Source: Shewanella halifaxensis HAW-EB4 (lineage in GTDB: Bacteria > Pseudomonadota > Gammaproteobacteria > Enterobacterales > Shewanellaceae). From it: 64,000 bases of DNA. The first letter of the stretch is position 1. Each line of letters begins with the position of its first letter. Position numbers and translations under genes: made by a program. The notes below the pieces were generated by a model. The model was not told the origin of the DNA. It searched no databases and saw only the letters and a program-made list of their open reading frames with translations. Shown piece by piece: positions 17,580 to 26,438 of this stretch. Location: contig NC_010334.1 of the NCBI RefSeq assembly GCF_000019185.1, positions 2,666,001-2,730,000 of the forward strand, written 5' to 3'.

Positions 17580-18695
17580 ATGATTATAGGTGTTCCAAAA
17601 GAAATCAAAAATCACGAATATCGTGTTGGTATGGTCCCATCAAGTGTTCGTGAATTGACGTCACGTGGTCATGAGGTTTTTATTGAAACAAATGCTGGCT
17701 CAGGCATTGGTTTTGCTGATCAAGATTATATCGAAGTCGGTGCAAAAATACTGCAAACAGCTGCCGAGGTATTTGCTCAATCTGAGATGATTGTAAAAGT
17801 AAAAGAGCCTCAAGCTGTTGAACGTGCAATGTTACGTGAAGACCAGTTACTATTTACCTACCTTCATTTAGCACCCGATCTTCCACAAACTGAAGATCTC
17901 GTGAAAAGTGGTTCTGTTTGTATTGCATACGAAACCGTTACCGATGATCGCGGTGCGCTTCCGCTACTTGCACCTATGTCTGAAGTCGCTGGCCGTATGT
18001 CTATTCAAGCAGGTGCGATGGCGCTAGAGAAATCTATGGGTGGCCGCGGTATGTTACTCGGTGGCGTTCCTGGTGTTGAACCTGCAAAGGTTGTGATCAT
18101 TGGCGGCGGCATGGTTGGTACAAACGCAGCGCAGATGGCTGTTGGTCTTGGTGCCGATGTTGTTATTCTAGATAGAAGTATTGATGCTCTTCGTCGCCTT
18201 AACGCTCAATTCGATAATAAAGTTAAAGCCATTTACTCAACGGCTGATGCCATTGAAAAACATGTACTTGAGGCTGACCTTGTGATCGGCGGCGTGCTTG
18301 TTCCTGGAGCCGCGGCACCGAAACTTGTGACTAAAGAACATATCAAACGCATGAAGCCGGGCTCTGCCATCGTTGATGTTGCAATTGACCAAGGTGGTTG
18401 TATCGAAACATCGCACGCAACGACTCACCAAGATCCAACTTATATCGTTGATGACGTTGTTCATTACTGTGTTGCTAACATGCCTGGTGCGGTTGCCCGT
18501 ACTTCGACATTTGCACTAAACAACGCAACCTTGCCATACATCATTAAGCTGGCTCAACTGGGTTATAGAGAAGCGCTGTTACAAGACAAGCACTTACTAA
18601 ACGGTCTTAATGTAATGCACGGTAAGATCACTTGTGCCGAAGTTGCTGAAGCACTAAACCTTGAGTTTGTCGATCCACAAATATTACTTAAGTAA
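17580..18695 (+). CDS. ald: Alanine dehydrogenase
   Basis: NAD-dependent enzyme interconverting L-alanine with pyruvate and ammonia. The 371-residue protein matches the family. Substrate residues Arg15, Lys75 and His96 are at the numbers known from characterised alanine dehydrogenases. The NAD-binding motif GGGMVGTNAAQMAVGLGADV is near residues 174-193. It stands divergent from lrp, consistent with Lrp control of alanine catabolism. The stop codon lies inside a perfect 17-bp inverted repeat, and a GC-rich terminator follows. Together with alaA at 55.2 kb it would connect pyruvate and alanine pools. Confidence 0.97.
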   Translation: MIIGVPKEIKNHEYRVGMVPSSVRELTSRGHEVFIETNAGSGIGFADQDYIEVGAKILQTAAEVFAQSEMIVKVKEPQAVERAMLREDQLLFTYLHLAPDLPQTEDLVKSGSVCIAYETVTDDRGALPLLAPMSEVAGRMSIQAGAMALEKSMGGRGMLLGGVPGVEPAKVVIIGGGMVGTNAAQMAVGLGADVVILDRSIDALRRLNAQFDNKVKAIYSTADAIEKHVLEADLVIGGVLVPGAAAPKLVTKEHIKRMKPGSAIVDVAIDQGGCIETSHATTHQDPTYIVDDVVHYCVANMPGAVARTSTFALNNATLPYIIKLAQLGYREALLQDKHLLNGLNVMHGKITCAEVAEALNLEFVDPQILLK

Positions 18696-18723
18696 CTCGA
18701 AAAACTAGTTACTTAAGTAATAT
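18681..18723. repeat. Perfect 17-bp inverted repeat over the ald stop codon
   Basis: Bases 18681-18697 are the exact reverse complement of 18707-18723, with a nine-base spacer. The left arm encodes the last residues of ald and includes its TAA stop (18693-18695). The arms are AT-rich, with ACTTAAGT at their centre. A separate GC-rich terminator begins four bases later. Confidence 0.9.
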
Positions 18724-18726
18724 GTA

Positions 18727-18747
18727 GGGAGCCGCAGGCTCCCTTTT
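18727..18747 (+). terminator. Terminator of ald
   Basis: GGGAGCC (18727-18733), a GCA loop, GGCTCCC (18737-18743) and TTTT form a compact intrinsic terminator 32 bases after the ald stop. Confidence 0.85.
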
Positions 18748-18762
18748 AAGTTCCCTAATATT

Positions 18763-19041
18763 ATACCAATCAGTATAAAGATTTAGTCGCTCAGCGAGAG
18801 TTTAGCGGTTATGAGGCAAGGCAGCGAGTGAAGAGCATAGTTGTTCTAGGGTTAAGCTCCCTCTTGTTCCTTAAGAGTCACAGCATCAGAGCCGCTAAAA
18901 CTCGCCATTCTGGAGCGCTTTTGGCTGCCTACTTCTGCGTTGAACAGCTTCACAAGGGAATAACCATTCTTTCAGCTATTCGCCTTGAATTAGTTTGCCA
19001 AAAACGCTCTGAGTAGATCAACTTCTTATACTGATTGGTAT
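18763..19041. mobile_element. MITE-like element, copy 1 (279 bp, 16-bp terminal inverted repeats)
   Basis: The ends are perfect 16-bp inverted repeats: ATACCAATCAGTATAA at 18763-18778 and its reverse complement at 19026-19041. Inside, GAGTTTAGCGG near the left end is nearly complementary to CCGCTAAAACTC in the middle, so the RNA or single strand could fold. No open reading frame for a transposase is present. A rearranged second copy lies at 26699-26996. The final base of the element is also the last base of the stop codon of the response regulator gene on the minus strand. I could not resolve a target-site duplication. I cannot name the element family. Confidence 0.7.
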
Positions 19042-19724
19042 TAATTAGCATAGGCGAAGCTATAGCCCTTACCTCTTACAGTATTAATTAGGGTCTTAGG
19101 CAAATGTTGTTCGAATAACTTACGCCGAGTGTTGCTGATATGCATATCAAGATTACGATCAAACTGGCCTAACTCTTTTTGTAAAACCCTAAGCTGTAAC
19201 TCCTGCTTTGTCACGACCTGACCCTTTCTTTCAAATAGATACTTAAACAGCTTAAATTCGGTTTGAGTGAACGACACCGCTTGTTCCGAAATTGAAATGA
19301 TGCACTGATTATCATCAAAGCTGATATCTTGAGAGGGTTGATGAGTAAACTCTGTATCATTTCTTATGGCTTCTATTCGTCGCTTTAATGCATTAATTCG
19401 AACCACAAGTTCACGGAAACCAAACGGCTTACTCAAAAAGTCATCTGCACCCAGCTCGTATATTTTAATCCTGTCTTCTTCTTTCTCTAATGTTGAGATA
19501 ACGATAATCGGTGTCTTGTTTACCCGCTGTCTTAACAACTCAATACCACTTAGCTCCGCCAAATTAATATCTAGTAAAATCAAATCTAATCTGGTGGACT
19601 TTAGCTTATCAAGAGTATCGGCGCCGCTATTTGTAACGGTGACAAAAAAGCCTTCTCGCTCTAATACAGGTAACAAGCTGCTCTGGAGTACAAGATCATC
19701 ATCTATCAATAAAAGGTGTTTCAT
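19041..19724 (-). CDS. Orphan OmpR/PhoB-family response regulator
   Basis: Two-component response regulator of 227 residues. The receiver domain (1-115) has the acidic pair D9/D10, phospho-acceptor D52, switch residues S77/T78 and Lys99 in FLSKPFG. The OmpR-type winged helix (about 130-225) has RNLDMHISNTRRKL and ends in the usual VRGKGYSF. No histidine kinase gene is adjacent. A Fur-box-like sequence lies 17-31 bases upstream of the start. This recalls the iron- and chromate-responsive orphan regulator described in S. oneidensis (SO2426), but orthology is a guess from memory. The stop codon is partly supplied by a MITE-like element, so the last residues or 3' end may have been altered by its insertion. 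Confidence 0.9.
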   Translation of the reverse strand: MKHLLLIDDDLVLQSSLLPVLEREGFFVTVTNSGADTLDKLKSTRLDLILLDINLAELSGIELLRQRVNKTPIIVISTLEKEEDRIKIYELGADDFLSKPFGFRELVVRINALKRRIEAIRNDTEFTHQPSQDISFDDNQCIISISEQAVSFTQTEFKLFKYLFERKGQVVTKQELQLRVLQKELGQFDRNLDMHISNTRRKLFEQHLPKTLINTVRGKGYSFAYAN

Positions 19725-19740
19725 CTCAAATCAAACTCAA

Positions 19741-19755
19741 TGCGAATCATTTTCA
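19741..19755 (-). promoter_or_regulatory. Candidate Fur box upstream of the response regulator
   Basis: TGCGAATCATTTTCA matches the 7-1-7 Fur consensus TGATAAT-N-ATTATCA at 11 of 14 defined positions. It ends 17 bases before the response regulator start. Iron repression of this gene is inferred from the match. Confidence 0.5.
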
Positions 19756-19837
19756 TTTAGATTACAGTAAGTGAGTTAAGTTTACTAGACGCTTTCACGC
19801 ACAAGTAAAAATTTTTACCCATCCCAATATCGGAGTA

Positions 19838-19867
19838 CAAAAAAGCCGCTCGTTTTTACGAGCGGCT
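19838..19867 (-). terminator. Terminator of the DUF885 lipoprotein gene
   Basis: AGCCGCTCG (19844-19852) pairs with CGAGCGGCT (19859-19867) around a six-base loop. On the minus strand it continues into six T residues, about 60 bases after the stop. Confidence 0.85.
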
Positions 19868-19929
19868 GTTATACCAAGCTTTTGTCATTTAAACTGATTT
19901 AACGACTATTATTTAACTATTAAAAGATT

Positions 19930-21702
19930 TTATTTGTTAAGCATCAGCTCTCGAATATATTTCACAGGTGCGCTGCCGTAACTTAAGAATTCTTCATGGA
20001 ATGCCTTTAGGTCAAAATCATCGCCTTTTAGCGCCTTATACTCTTCTCTGAAATCGTAAATCTCACGATAACCCGAGTAATAATTCGTTAACTGAACTTG
20101 ACTCAAGGTAGCACGGCGCCATTTACCTTCCGCTTCCGCTTGTTCCTGAAAAGCTTCATTCATCATAAGCTCTAACGCTTGTTCTTCAGTCATTCCTTTT
20201 ACCTGAATGCTGTAATCGAGGATGGTGTTGGCGATAACACGCAGGTTCCACTTGTAGTACATCAACCACATCTCTGGCTCAAAGTTGCCATAACCCTCTT
20301 CAAGCATCATACGCTCAGTGTACACCGCCCAGCCTTCGACCATAGCGCCATTACCAAATAGGCTCTTAATCAGACTGGGGGATTCATTCGAATAAACCAG
20401 CTGAGTGTAATGCCCAGGGATAGCTTCATGGATATTAAGTACCTGTAGTATCCAGTGATTGTATTCTCTCAGATAACTTTCTGCAGAGGCAGAACTCATT
20501 CCATCAAGTGGTGTCACGTTATAATAGGTATTACCTGACTTTTCATAGGGGCCAGGTGCACTGATTGATGCGCCAGCATAGCCGCGCATATACGCGGGTG
20601 TTTCACGAACCACTAACGGCTTATTTGGATCTAAGGTAACCAGATCCTTCTCGTTAACAAAATCAATAAGCTCTGGGATCTGTGCTCGCACTTCATCAAC
20701 AAAGTCTTCGCGTTTAACATGTTTTGCAGAAAGCTTATTAATCAGTTGTTTAATTGCAACTTTGTCATCTTTTGGCATAGGGATATCGAAGTATTTACCC
20801 CAGATATTCTTGGTGATCTTGGCCATTTCAGCCTGTACACGATTTTTGTCATTTACCGCTTTTTCGTAAAGCGCCTTGCCAGACATCCCCGCCTGAATAT
20901 CGTAGGCAAACTTCTGCTCATAAAGTTTTTCACCAATACGGAAGCTTCTTGCGCCCTCTTTCTCAAGCTTAGCCTCTAATGCCGTTAACCAATCAATATG
21001 CTCGTTAATCGCCATCGTCACTTTATTGAAGCGATTAGCAAATAGCGCCTTCTCCTCGTTGGTTAGACTCGATGCTAAAACTTGGCTCAGTAAGTCATTA
21101 GAAAAAACAGAGAAAGCACCTTGATTTTGCATTATCGCGAGCTGTGTGTGCTCTATGGTCGGATTTTGAATATTTTCTCTTGCCGCTGCGTAATAAGCTG
21201 GCACATTTTCCATTCTTGCTAACACAGAATGCAAACGCTCACTGAACGGGGCAAAGTCTTCATTAATAATCTGTGCGAAACCACCAGAGACGTTATAACT
21301 TGCAGGGTTCCATTGCCATGACTTGAAGGTTTCAATATTCCACTTCATTTCAGCAAGTAAGTTTTCGATGAGGCGATAGTCAGTCAATGTTGCTGGCGAC
21401 ATCAGTTTAGGGTCAAACTTAGCTAGCGCCGACTGTTGTGTTTGAATAAACGCTAAACTCGCTGCACGAGTTTCGGCATTAGGGACCTTTAAGACACCAT
21501 CATATTTGTGAAAACCACTGTAAAGAGCCCAAGTAGGAGACTCTATCCATAACGCATCAATAAAATTTTGACTGAATTGATTAAATGCTAAATTCTGGTC
21601 GGTGATCTCAACAGCAACTTGTTCTGTTGTTGGCTGACTTTGACAGGCCGTTAGGCCTACAAGAGATAGCGCAATAGCCAAAGGCAGTGCGGCTTTTTTC
21701 AT
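19930..21702 (-). CDS. DUF885-family lipoprotein, probable metallopeptidase
   Basis: A 590-residue exported lipoprotein. The N-terminus has a signal with lipobox LTAC (Cys20). The DUF885 domain fills the rest. The zinc-site-like motif HEAIPGHY is near residue 424, followed by a downstream VEGWAVYTE segment with the probable third ligand Glu. DUF885 proteins resemble M32-like helical metallopeptidases, and some may act on peptides or peptidoglycan-derived substrates. The true substrate is not evident. Residue +2 after the lipid Cys is Gln rather than Asp, so outer-membrane sorting by LolA is expected. It is monocistronic, with its own terminator. Confidence 0.85.
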   Translation of the reverse strand: MKKAALPLAIALSLVGLTACQSQPTTEQVAVEITDQNLAFNQFSQNFIDALWIESPTWALYSGFHKYDGVLKVPNAETRAASLAFIQTQQSALAKFDPKLMSPATLTDYRLIENLLAEMKWNIETFKSWQWNPASYNVSGGFAQIINEDFAPFSERLHSVLARMENVPAYYAAARENIQNPTIEHTQLAIMQNQGAFSVFSNDLLSQVLASSLTNEEKALFANRFNKVTMAINEHIDWLTALEAKLEKEGARSFRIGEKLYEQKFAYDIQAGMSGKALYEKAVNDKNRVQAEMAKITKNIWGKYFDIPMPKDDKVAIKQLINKLSAKHVKREDFVDEVRAQIPELIDFVNEKDLVTLDPNKPLVVRETPAYMRGYAGASISAPGPYEKSGNTYYNVTPLDGMSSASAESYLREYNHWILQVLNIHEAIPGHYTQLVYSNESPSLIKSLFGNGAMVEGWAVYTERMMLEEGYGNFEPEMWLMYYKWNLRVIANTILDYSIQVKGMTEEQALELMMNEAFQEQAEAEGKWRRATLSQVQLTNYYSGYREIYDFREEYKALKGDDFDLKAFHEEFLSYGSAPVKYIRELMLNK

Positions 21703-21897
21703 GGTGTGTTCCCTTAATTTGTTAGCTCGTGGTCTAATGCCACTTTAAAATCCGCTCCAGTAAATCATGTTCTCTATATATTTTCAGTAACTATACTCAG
21801 TTTGACAACCTTTGTTACACAACAAAGACAGCCAAACAGAGTCAGTTAATAGCCGATGTTCAGCATTAAATTGAGTTTTTATTTCAGCGTTTGACAG

Positions 21898-23847
21898 TTA
21901 GTTTTCTAGGTTTGCTTCAACCCAGACTAAAACATCAGCAAAACGGTAGTGCTCAAACTGAGCAAAGCCTTTGACCTGCCGTAACTTTAATTTTGTAAAT
22001 ATCGGCGTCGTTAAGCCACATAAAAACCGGCTTAATAACACAGGAGAAAGTTGCTTTGCTAACTTTTCAATTGCTTCTCGGCAGATATCATTAAAGTAAA
22101 AATCAGTTAACGGCTTCAAGGCTTGTGGTGCCGGTAAGCGGGCCACCTTGCCTAGACATACACTACAATGACCACAAGGCCCTGTTAAGTGAGGATCGGC
22201 AAAATATTGAGCGAGCTGTAAACTTAAGCAATGATCGCTGTCGAAAAAATCGACTAACTGGTTTATTCGGGTTATTTCACTGTGCTCTTTCGTGCTAAAG
22301 CGCTCAAATAAACGCGCTGCAAGTGAGTCGTTAATATTAGCGCTATAAATGTCATACACTTGGGTTAATTGCTTGCTTTGTAACTCAATTAGCTGTTTCT
22401 GGTGTAGATAATCTAGCGCTTTAATTGCACGGTCTCGGCTATCAGGTAGTACTTGCTCCAGTGCATTGAAGTTGGCACTGTACCACAGCTTAGCTTTATC
22501 AGAGCTTTCAATAACAGCACTAATAAAGGCTTGTCGCTGCGGATCAAATTTTGACAAGATCTCTTCTATTGGGCATAAAATCTTGAAGCGATAATCGGCA
22601 AAATAGCTGTACTTAGGCTTAATAACCCGCAGCATCTCAAGGTACACCAACAAGGTTTTTAAGCTTAATGCACGGATGTTGGACGCTGTTGAGAGCTGAT
22701 TAAGCATCAGCTCCCATTGTGGGCCTAGTTTTGATGCTTGAATGATTTCATCTAGGACAAATTCGATGGCGCTGGGTTCTGGGGTATCGCCATACACGAA
22801 GTTCTCTAGCACGTTGAGGTTGTCGCGGTTTGCCAATACTAAACAATCAGAGCTTAAGCCATCTCGACCCGCTCGTCCGATCTCTTGGGCATAATTTTCA
22901 ATTGATTTAGGCAGGTCGAAATGTGCTACAAAACGAATATCACTCTTATCGATCCCCATGCCAAATGCGATTGTTGCAACAATGATGGGCACTTCACCCG
23001 CCATAAACTGATTTTGTATGGCTTTACGCTTATCGCTATCCATTCCGGCATGATAGGCAACGGCGTCGAATCCACGACTAACTAACGCTTTAGCCACTGT
23101 TTCAGCAGTATGTTGTAGGGTCACGTAGACAATGCCACTCTGGTTTTTGTTCTGACTTTGCTCTTGCCTTTGTCCAAGCCAGCCACTTAAGTAATTAATT
23201 TTGTCCTGTGCACTTATCCCTACCGCATATAAATTTAGGTTGGCGCGATAAAAGCCCGTTAAGGTGATACATTCTCGCTTGATGCCAAACTTACTTCCCA
23301 TATCCTCGATAACTTTCGGGGTTGCCGTTGCGGTTAGCAATAGGACTTGAGGAATGTTTAGCTGCCTTTGATACGTAGGGAGTTTAAGGTAGTCAGGCCT
23401 GAAATTATGACCCCACTCTGAAATACAGTGCGCCTCGTCGATCACTAATAACGAAATGGGAACCGATGAGATGAAACGCCTGAAGCGCTCATTATTCAAA
23501 CGCTCAACTGAGATCATTAAGATCTTAATCCGGCCTTCGGTTACACCTTGGATCACAGCGCTGGACTGTTCATTACTTTGTGTCGAATCGATTGATGCTG
23601 CTGGGATCCCTTTGCTATTAAGAAATTTCAGTTGATCGTCCATTAAGGCAAGTAAAGGTGAGACCACTAAGGTAAGATTTGGCAAAGCTAGCGCAGGCAA
23701 TTGATAACATAAGGACTTGCCCGAACCTGTAGGAAAAATTGCCGCTGCACTTTGTCCATTTAAGACGTGGTTAACAACTTCTGCTTGCCCTAGCCTGAAC
23801 TCGCTAAAACCAAAATAACGATTAAGTAACGCCAGTGCGTTATCCAT
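21898..23847 (-). CDS. RecQ-family ATP-dependent DNA helicase
   Basis: Superfamily 2 helicase of 649 residues. Walker A is PTGSGKS (39-45), the DEAH box is 137-140 followed by CISEWGHNFRPDY, and motif VI contains QEIGRAGRDG. The RecQ zinc-binding Cys cluster is present with PCGHCSVC as its last three members. After it the usual HRDC domain is not recognisable. The C-terminal 60-70 residues instead form a short helical segment of unknown role. E. coli RecQ has about 609 residues with HRDC, so this may be a second RecQ paralogue rather than recQ itself. It is 58 bases downstream of the YafD-like gene and probably cotranscribed with it. Confidence 0.9.
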   Translation of the reverse strand: MDNALALLNRYFGFSEFRLGQAEVVNHVLNGQSAAAIFPTGSGKSLCYQLPALALPNLTLVVSPLLALMDDQLKFLNSKGIPAASIDSTQSNEQSSAVIQGVTEGRIKILMISVERLNNERFRRFISSVPISLLVIDEAHCISEWGHNFRPDYLKLPTYQRQLNIPQVLLLTATATPKVIEDMGSKFGIKRECITLTGFYRANLNLYAVGISAQDKINYLSGWLGQRQEQSQNKNQSGIVYVTLQHTAETVAKALVSRGFDAVAYHAGMDSDKRKAIQNQFMAGEVPIIVATIAFGMGIDKSDIRFVAHFDLPKSIENYAQEIGRAGRDGLSSDCLVLANRDNLNVLENFVYGDTPEPSAIEFVLDEIIQASKLGPQWELMLNQLSTASNIRALSLKTLLVYLEMLRVIKPKYSYFADYRFKILCPIEEILSKFDPQRQAFISAVIESSDKAKLWYSANFNALEQVLPDSRDRAIKALDYLHQKQLIELQSKQLTQVYDIYSANINDSLAARLFERFSTKEHSEITRINQLVDFFDSDHCLSLQLAQYFADPHLTGPCGHCSVCLGKVARLPAPQALKPLTDFYFNDICREAIEKLAKQLSPVLLSRFLCGLTTPIFTKLKLRQVKGFAQFEHYRFADVLVWVEANLEN

Positions 23848-23905
23848 ATTGAATCCTGTGTAATTTTATATAGTCATATGTGAGAATTAGTTGTACAGCT
23901 GATGA

Positions 23906-24787
23906 CTATTTGACTGATTTTACGACCTTTACAGGACGCTTTTTCTCTAAGCGAAAATAGGCTTTAACGGGGTTATGATCAGAACTTGAGGTAATTATTG
24001 ATTCGGCTTTAACTAACTCTAAATCTCTATAAAAGATATGGTCGAGATGTTGACCAAAGATCTCGGTTCTTGAATCAGCAGCGGGGATCGCCTCTTTTAA
24101 CCCTGTGCGATTAGCCAGTTGCTTGATCGTCTCAAATCTTGAGTCGCTCCAAGTATTCATATCGCCGGCAAAAATAACCGGGCCTTTATGGTCCTGAATC
24201 GCGGCTTCGACGATACGTAACTGAGCCAGATACTCATCTAAACCAATAGTAAAGTTAATGCTATGGATATTAACGACCAATAGTTGGCTTAGATCCGATA
24301 GTAGATAATAGGACACCAACATGGATTTTGGGAAGTTGATATAAGGCTCAGCCTTTCTAAACACACAACTACTCAGTGCAGGCTCTCGCGTCAGGTTCAT
24401 AACGCCTACAGGCTCTCCATCAAAGCTAAACGCCTGTGCAAGTAGCATAGATAGCTTTTGCGACTCGACAAAGCTGTTAAGTGCTTTAGTTAACTGAGCC
24501 TCTTGAAGCAGCAACAGATCGGAACGTTCTACGAGTTGCTTTAAGGTATCATCCCACCCCTCACCACTCTGCTTATAGAGGTTCCAGGTGGTGATATCGA
24601 GCTTACCAAACCTGTCGAGCGACTCTTTGGTCGGATATGTTATACATTGCGCCTGTACATCTAGGCTATTGTCATTAGTAATGAGGACATCGTCTGTAGG
24701 GATAACGGATGCGTCATAGACATAAGCAACCACGGCTGCTGCAGCTATAAGTGCTAATAAAATGAGTTTACGGATAATTTTCGCCAT
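23906..24787 (-). CDS. Endonuclease/exonuclease/phosphatase-family protein (YafD-like)
   Basis: A 293-residue member of the DNase I-like phosphoesterase fold. An N-terminal membrane anchor or signal (about residues 5-25) suggests an envelope location. The catalytic pattern is intact: WNLYK near residue 68, Glu in LLLQEAQL, GDMNTWSD, the HLDHIF metal site, and the terminal SSDHNPV. E. coli YafD has a similar length and order. The substrate could be DNA, a phospholipid or an inositol-like phosphate and cannot be assigned. It is divergent from cls and upstream of the RecQ-like gene. Confidence 0.87.
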   Translation of the reverse strand: MAKIIRKLILLALIAAAAVVAYVYDASVIPTDDVLITNDNSLDVQAQCITYPTKESLDRFGKLDITTWNLYKQSGEGWDDTLKQLVERSDLLLLQEAQLTKALNSFVESQKLSMLLAQAFSFDGEPVGVMNLTREPALSSCVFRKAEPYINFPKSMLVSYYLLSDLSQLLVVNIHSINFTIGLDEYLAQLRIVEAAIQDHKGPVIFAGDMNTWSDSRFETIKQLANRTGLKEAIPAADSRTEIFGQHLDHIFYRDLELVKAESIITSSSDHNPVKAYFRLEKKRPVKVVKSVK

Positions 24788-24939
24788 AATTGACTTATTC
24801 AGCTCGGTTCTTAGATTTAAGGTATTCTTTTCATTATAATCGCTTATTACGCTTAATCACATGATCATTCTATATAGGGATTATTCACTCAAGTCCTCTT
24901 CAAGAGTATTTGCCACTTGGCTTTGAGAGAGTAAGGACA

Positions 24940-24981
24940 ATGTTATCAAACAAAATATGTATGAGTTTTACCAGCTGCTAA
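24940..24981 (+). other. Possible 13-codon upstream ORF overlapping the cls start
   Basis: An ATG at 24940 after GAGAGAG and AAGGA opens a 13-codon frame (ending TAA at 24979-24981) that overlaps the first codons of cls in another frame. The cls ATG at 24957 has no ribosome site of its own, so translation might be coupled through this small frame. No expression evidence exists. Confidence 0.25.
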
Positions 24982-26414
24982 CCATAGCTGGAGTCTTTCT
25001 ATACTGGTTGATTATTGCTGGTATAAGCATTCGTGTAGTCGCCAAAAGACGTACCATTGGTGTGTCGCTCGCTTGGTTAATGATTATCTACATCGTTCCC
25101 TTAGGTGGCGCTTTCGCGTACCTACTTTTCGGCGAACTCAATTTAGGAAAAAAAAGAGCTGTACGTGCAGAATTAATGTTCAAACCTTATGGTGAGTGGT
25201 TTAAAAAGCTCTATGAGTATCGTCAGTATCGGCCTCATGTTGCTAGTCTCTATGGTCAGTCAATCAGCGCCATTTGTGAGAAACAAGTTGGGATCCCTGC
25301 ATTAGCCGATAACCACTTAACCCTGTGTAGTGAAACCTATGAGATTTTAGATAATCTAATTGACGACATACACCAAGCAACAGAAACTATATTACTGGAG
25401 TTTTATATCTGGCATCCAGGTGGCAGGGCCGATGACGTTGCCAAGGCTCTGATACAAAGTGCGGCGCGAGGGGTAAAAATACGCTTATTACTTGACGCTG
25501 CAGGGAGTCGGCATTTTTTCAAAAGCCAGTGGCCAAAACTGATGAAGCAAAGTGGTATACATGTCGTTAGTGCACTACAAGTCTCGCCTTTTCGTATGTT
25601 CTTTCGACGTTTAGATCTTAGATTACATCGTAAAATTGTTGTCATAGATAATCAAATTGCCTACACAGGTTCCATGAATTTGGTTGACCCGGAGTTTTTT
25701 AATCAAGATGCGGGAGTTGGCCAATGGATTGATGTTATGGTGCGGATCACTGGCACCTCTGTACCCGTACTTAATAGTATTCACGCATGGGACTGGGAAG
25801 TTGAAACCAATGAACGTTTCCTTCCAGAACAACCTAAATGCCTGTCTCATGAAGACAGTGAAATTACCGATTTAGTACAAGTTATCCCATCAGGCCCCGG
25901 CATGCGTGAAGAGGTTATTCACCGAGTGCTACTCCAAAGTATTTATCAGGCACAAAAAAGTATCGTTATAACAACGCCCTATTTTGTACCCAGTGATAAT
26001 CTCCACATGGCATTAATTATCGCCGCGCAGCGTAATGTCACGGTCGATATTATCGTTCCTGATAAAAATGACTCATTGATGGTTGAGTGGGCAAGCCGCG
26101 CCTTTTTTAGTGAGCTGTTAGAAGCCGGCGTTAACATACATAGATTTAAAGGTGGCCTACTGCATACCAAGTCCGTCGTTATCGATAGTAATCATTGTTT
26201 AATCGGCACGGTTAACTGGGATATGCGTAGTCTATGGCTTAACTTTGAAGTTACCCTTGCTGTCGATAATCTAGGGTTTACTCAAAAACTTGAAACCGTA
26301 CAGCAAGATTACCTTAAAAATACAGTCATGATCTCACCAGAGGAATGGAAAAAGCGACCTTTAGCCAGCCGTGCAGCAGAGCGAGTCTTCTATCTATTTA
26401 GCCCGTTACTGTAA
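24957..26414 (+). CDS. cls: Cardiolipin synthase (ClsA type)
   Basis: Phospholipase D-superfamily enzyme that makes cardiolipin from two phosphatidylglycerols in the inner membrane. It has 485 residues, essentially the length of E. coli ClsA (486). Two N-terminal membrane helices (about 5-25 and 37-58) precede two PLD domains with HKD motifs H224-K226-D231 and H403-K405-D410. The C-terminus ends FYLFSPLL like ClsA. The start matches ClsA in alignment, although no Shine-Dalgarno lies at normal spacing. AAGGA sits 20 bases upstream, closer to a small overlapping frame. Confidence 0.95.
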   Translation: MYEFYQLLTIAGVFLYWLIIAGISIRVVAKRRTIGVSLAWLMIIYIVPLGGAFAYLLFGELNLGKKRAVRAELMFKPYGEWFKKLYEYRQYRPHVASLYGQSISAICEKQVGIPALADNHLTLCSETYEILDNLIDDIHQATETILLEFYIWHPGGRADDVAKALIQSAARGVKIRLLLDAAGSRHFFKSQWPKLMKQSGIHVVSALQVSPFRMFFRRLDLRLHRKIVVIDNQIAYTGSMNLVDPEFFNQDAGVGQWIDVMVRITGTSVPVLNSIHAWDWEVETNERFLPEQPKCLSHEDSEITDLVQVIPSGPGMREEVIHRVLLQSIYQAQKSIVITTPYFVPSDNLHMALIIAAQRNVTVDIIVPDKNDSLMVEWASRAFFSELLEAGVNIHRFKGGLLHTKSVVIDSNHCLIGTVNWDMRSLWLNFEVTLAVDNLGFTQKLETVQQDYLKNTVMISPEEWKKRPLASRAAERVFYLFSPLL

Positions 26415-26438
26415 CTTTTGCGATCACTTTATTCATTG

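Noticed and set aside
18828..19016. 62-codon plus-strand frame inside the MITE-like element
   Set aside because: The frame is broken in copy 2 by the insertion and deletion, and no similarity to a transposase is visible.
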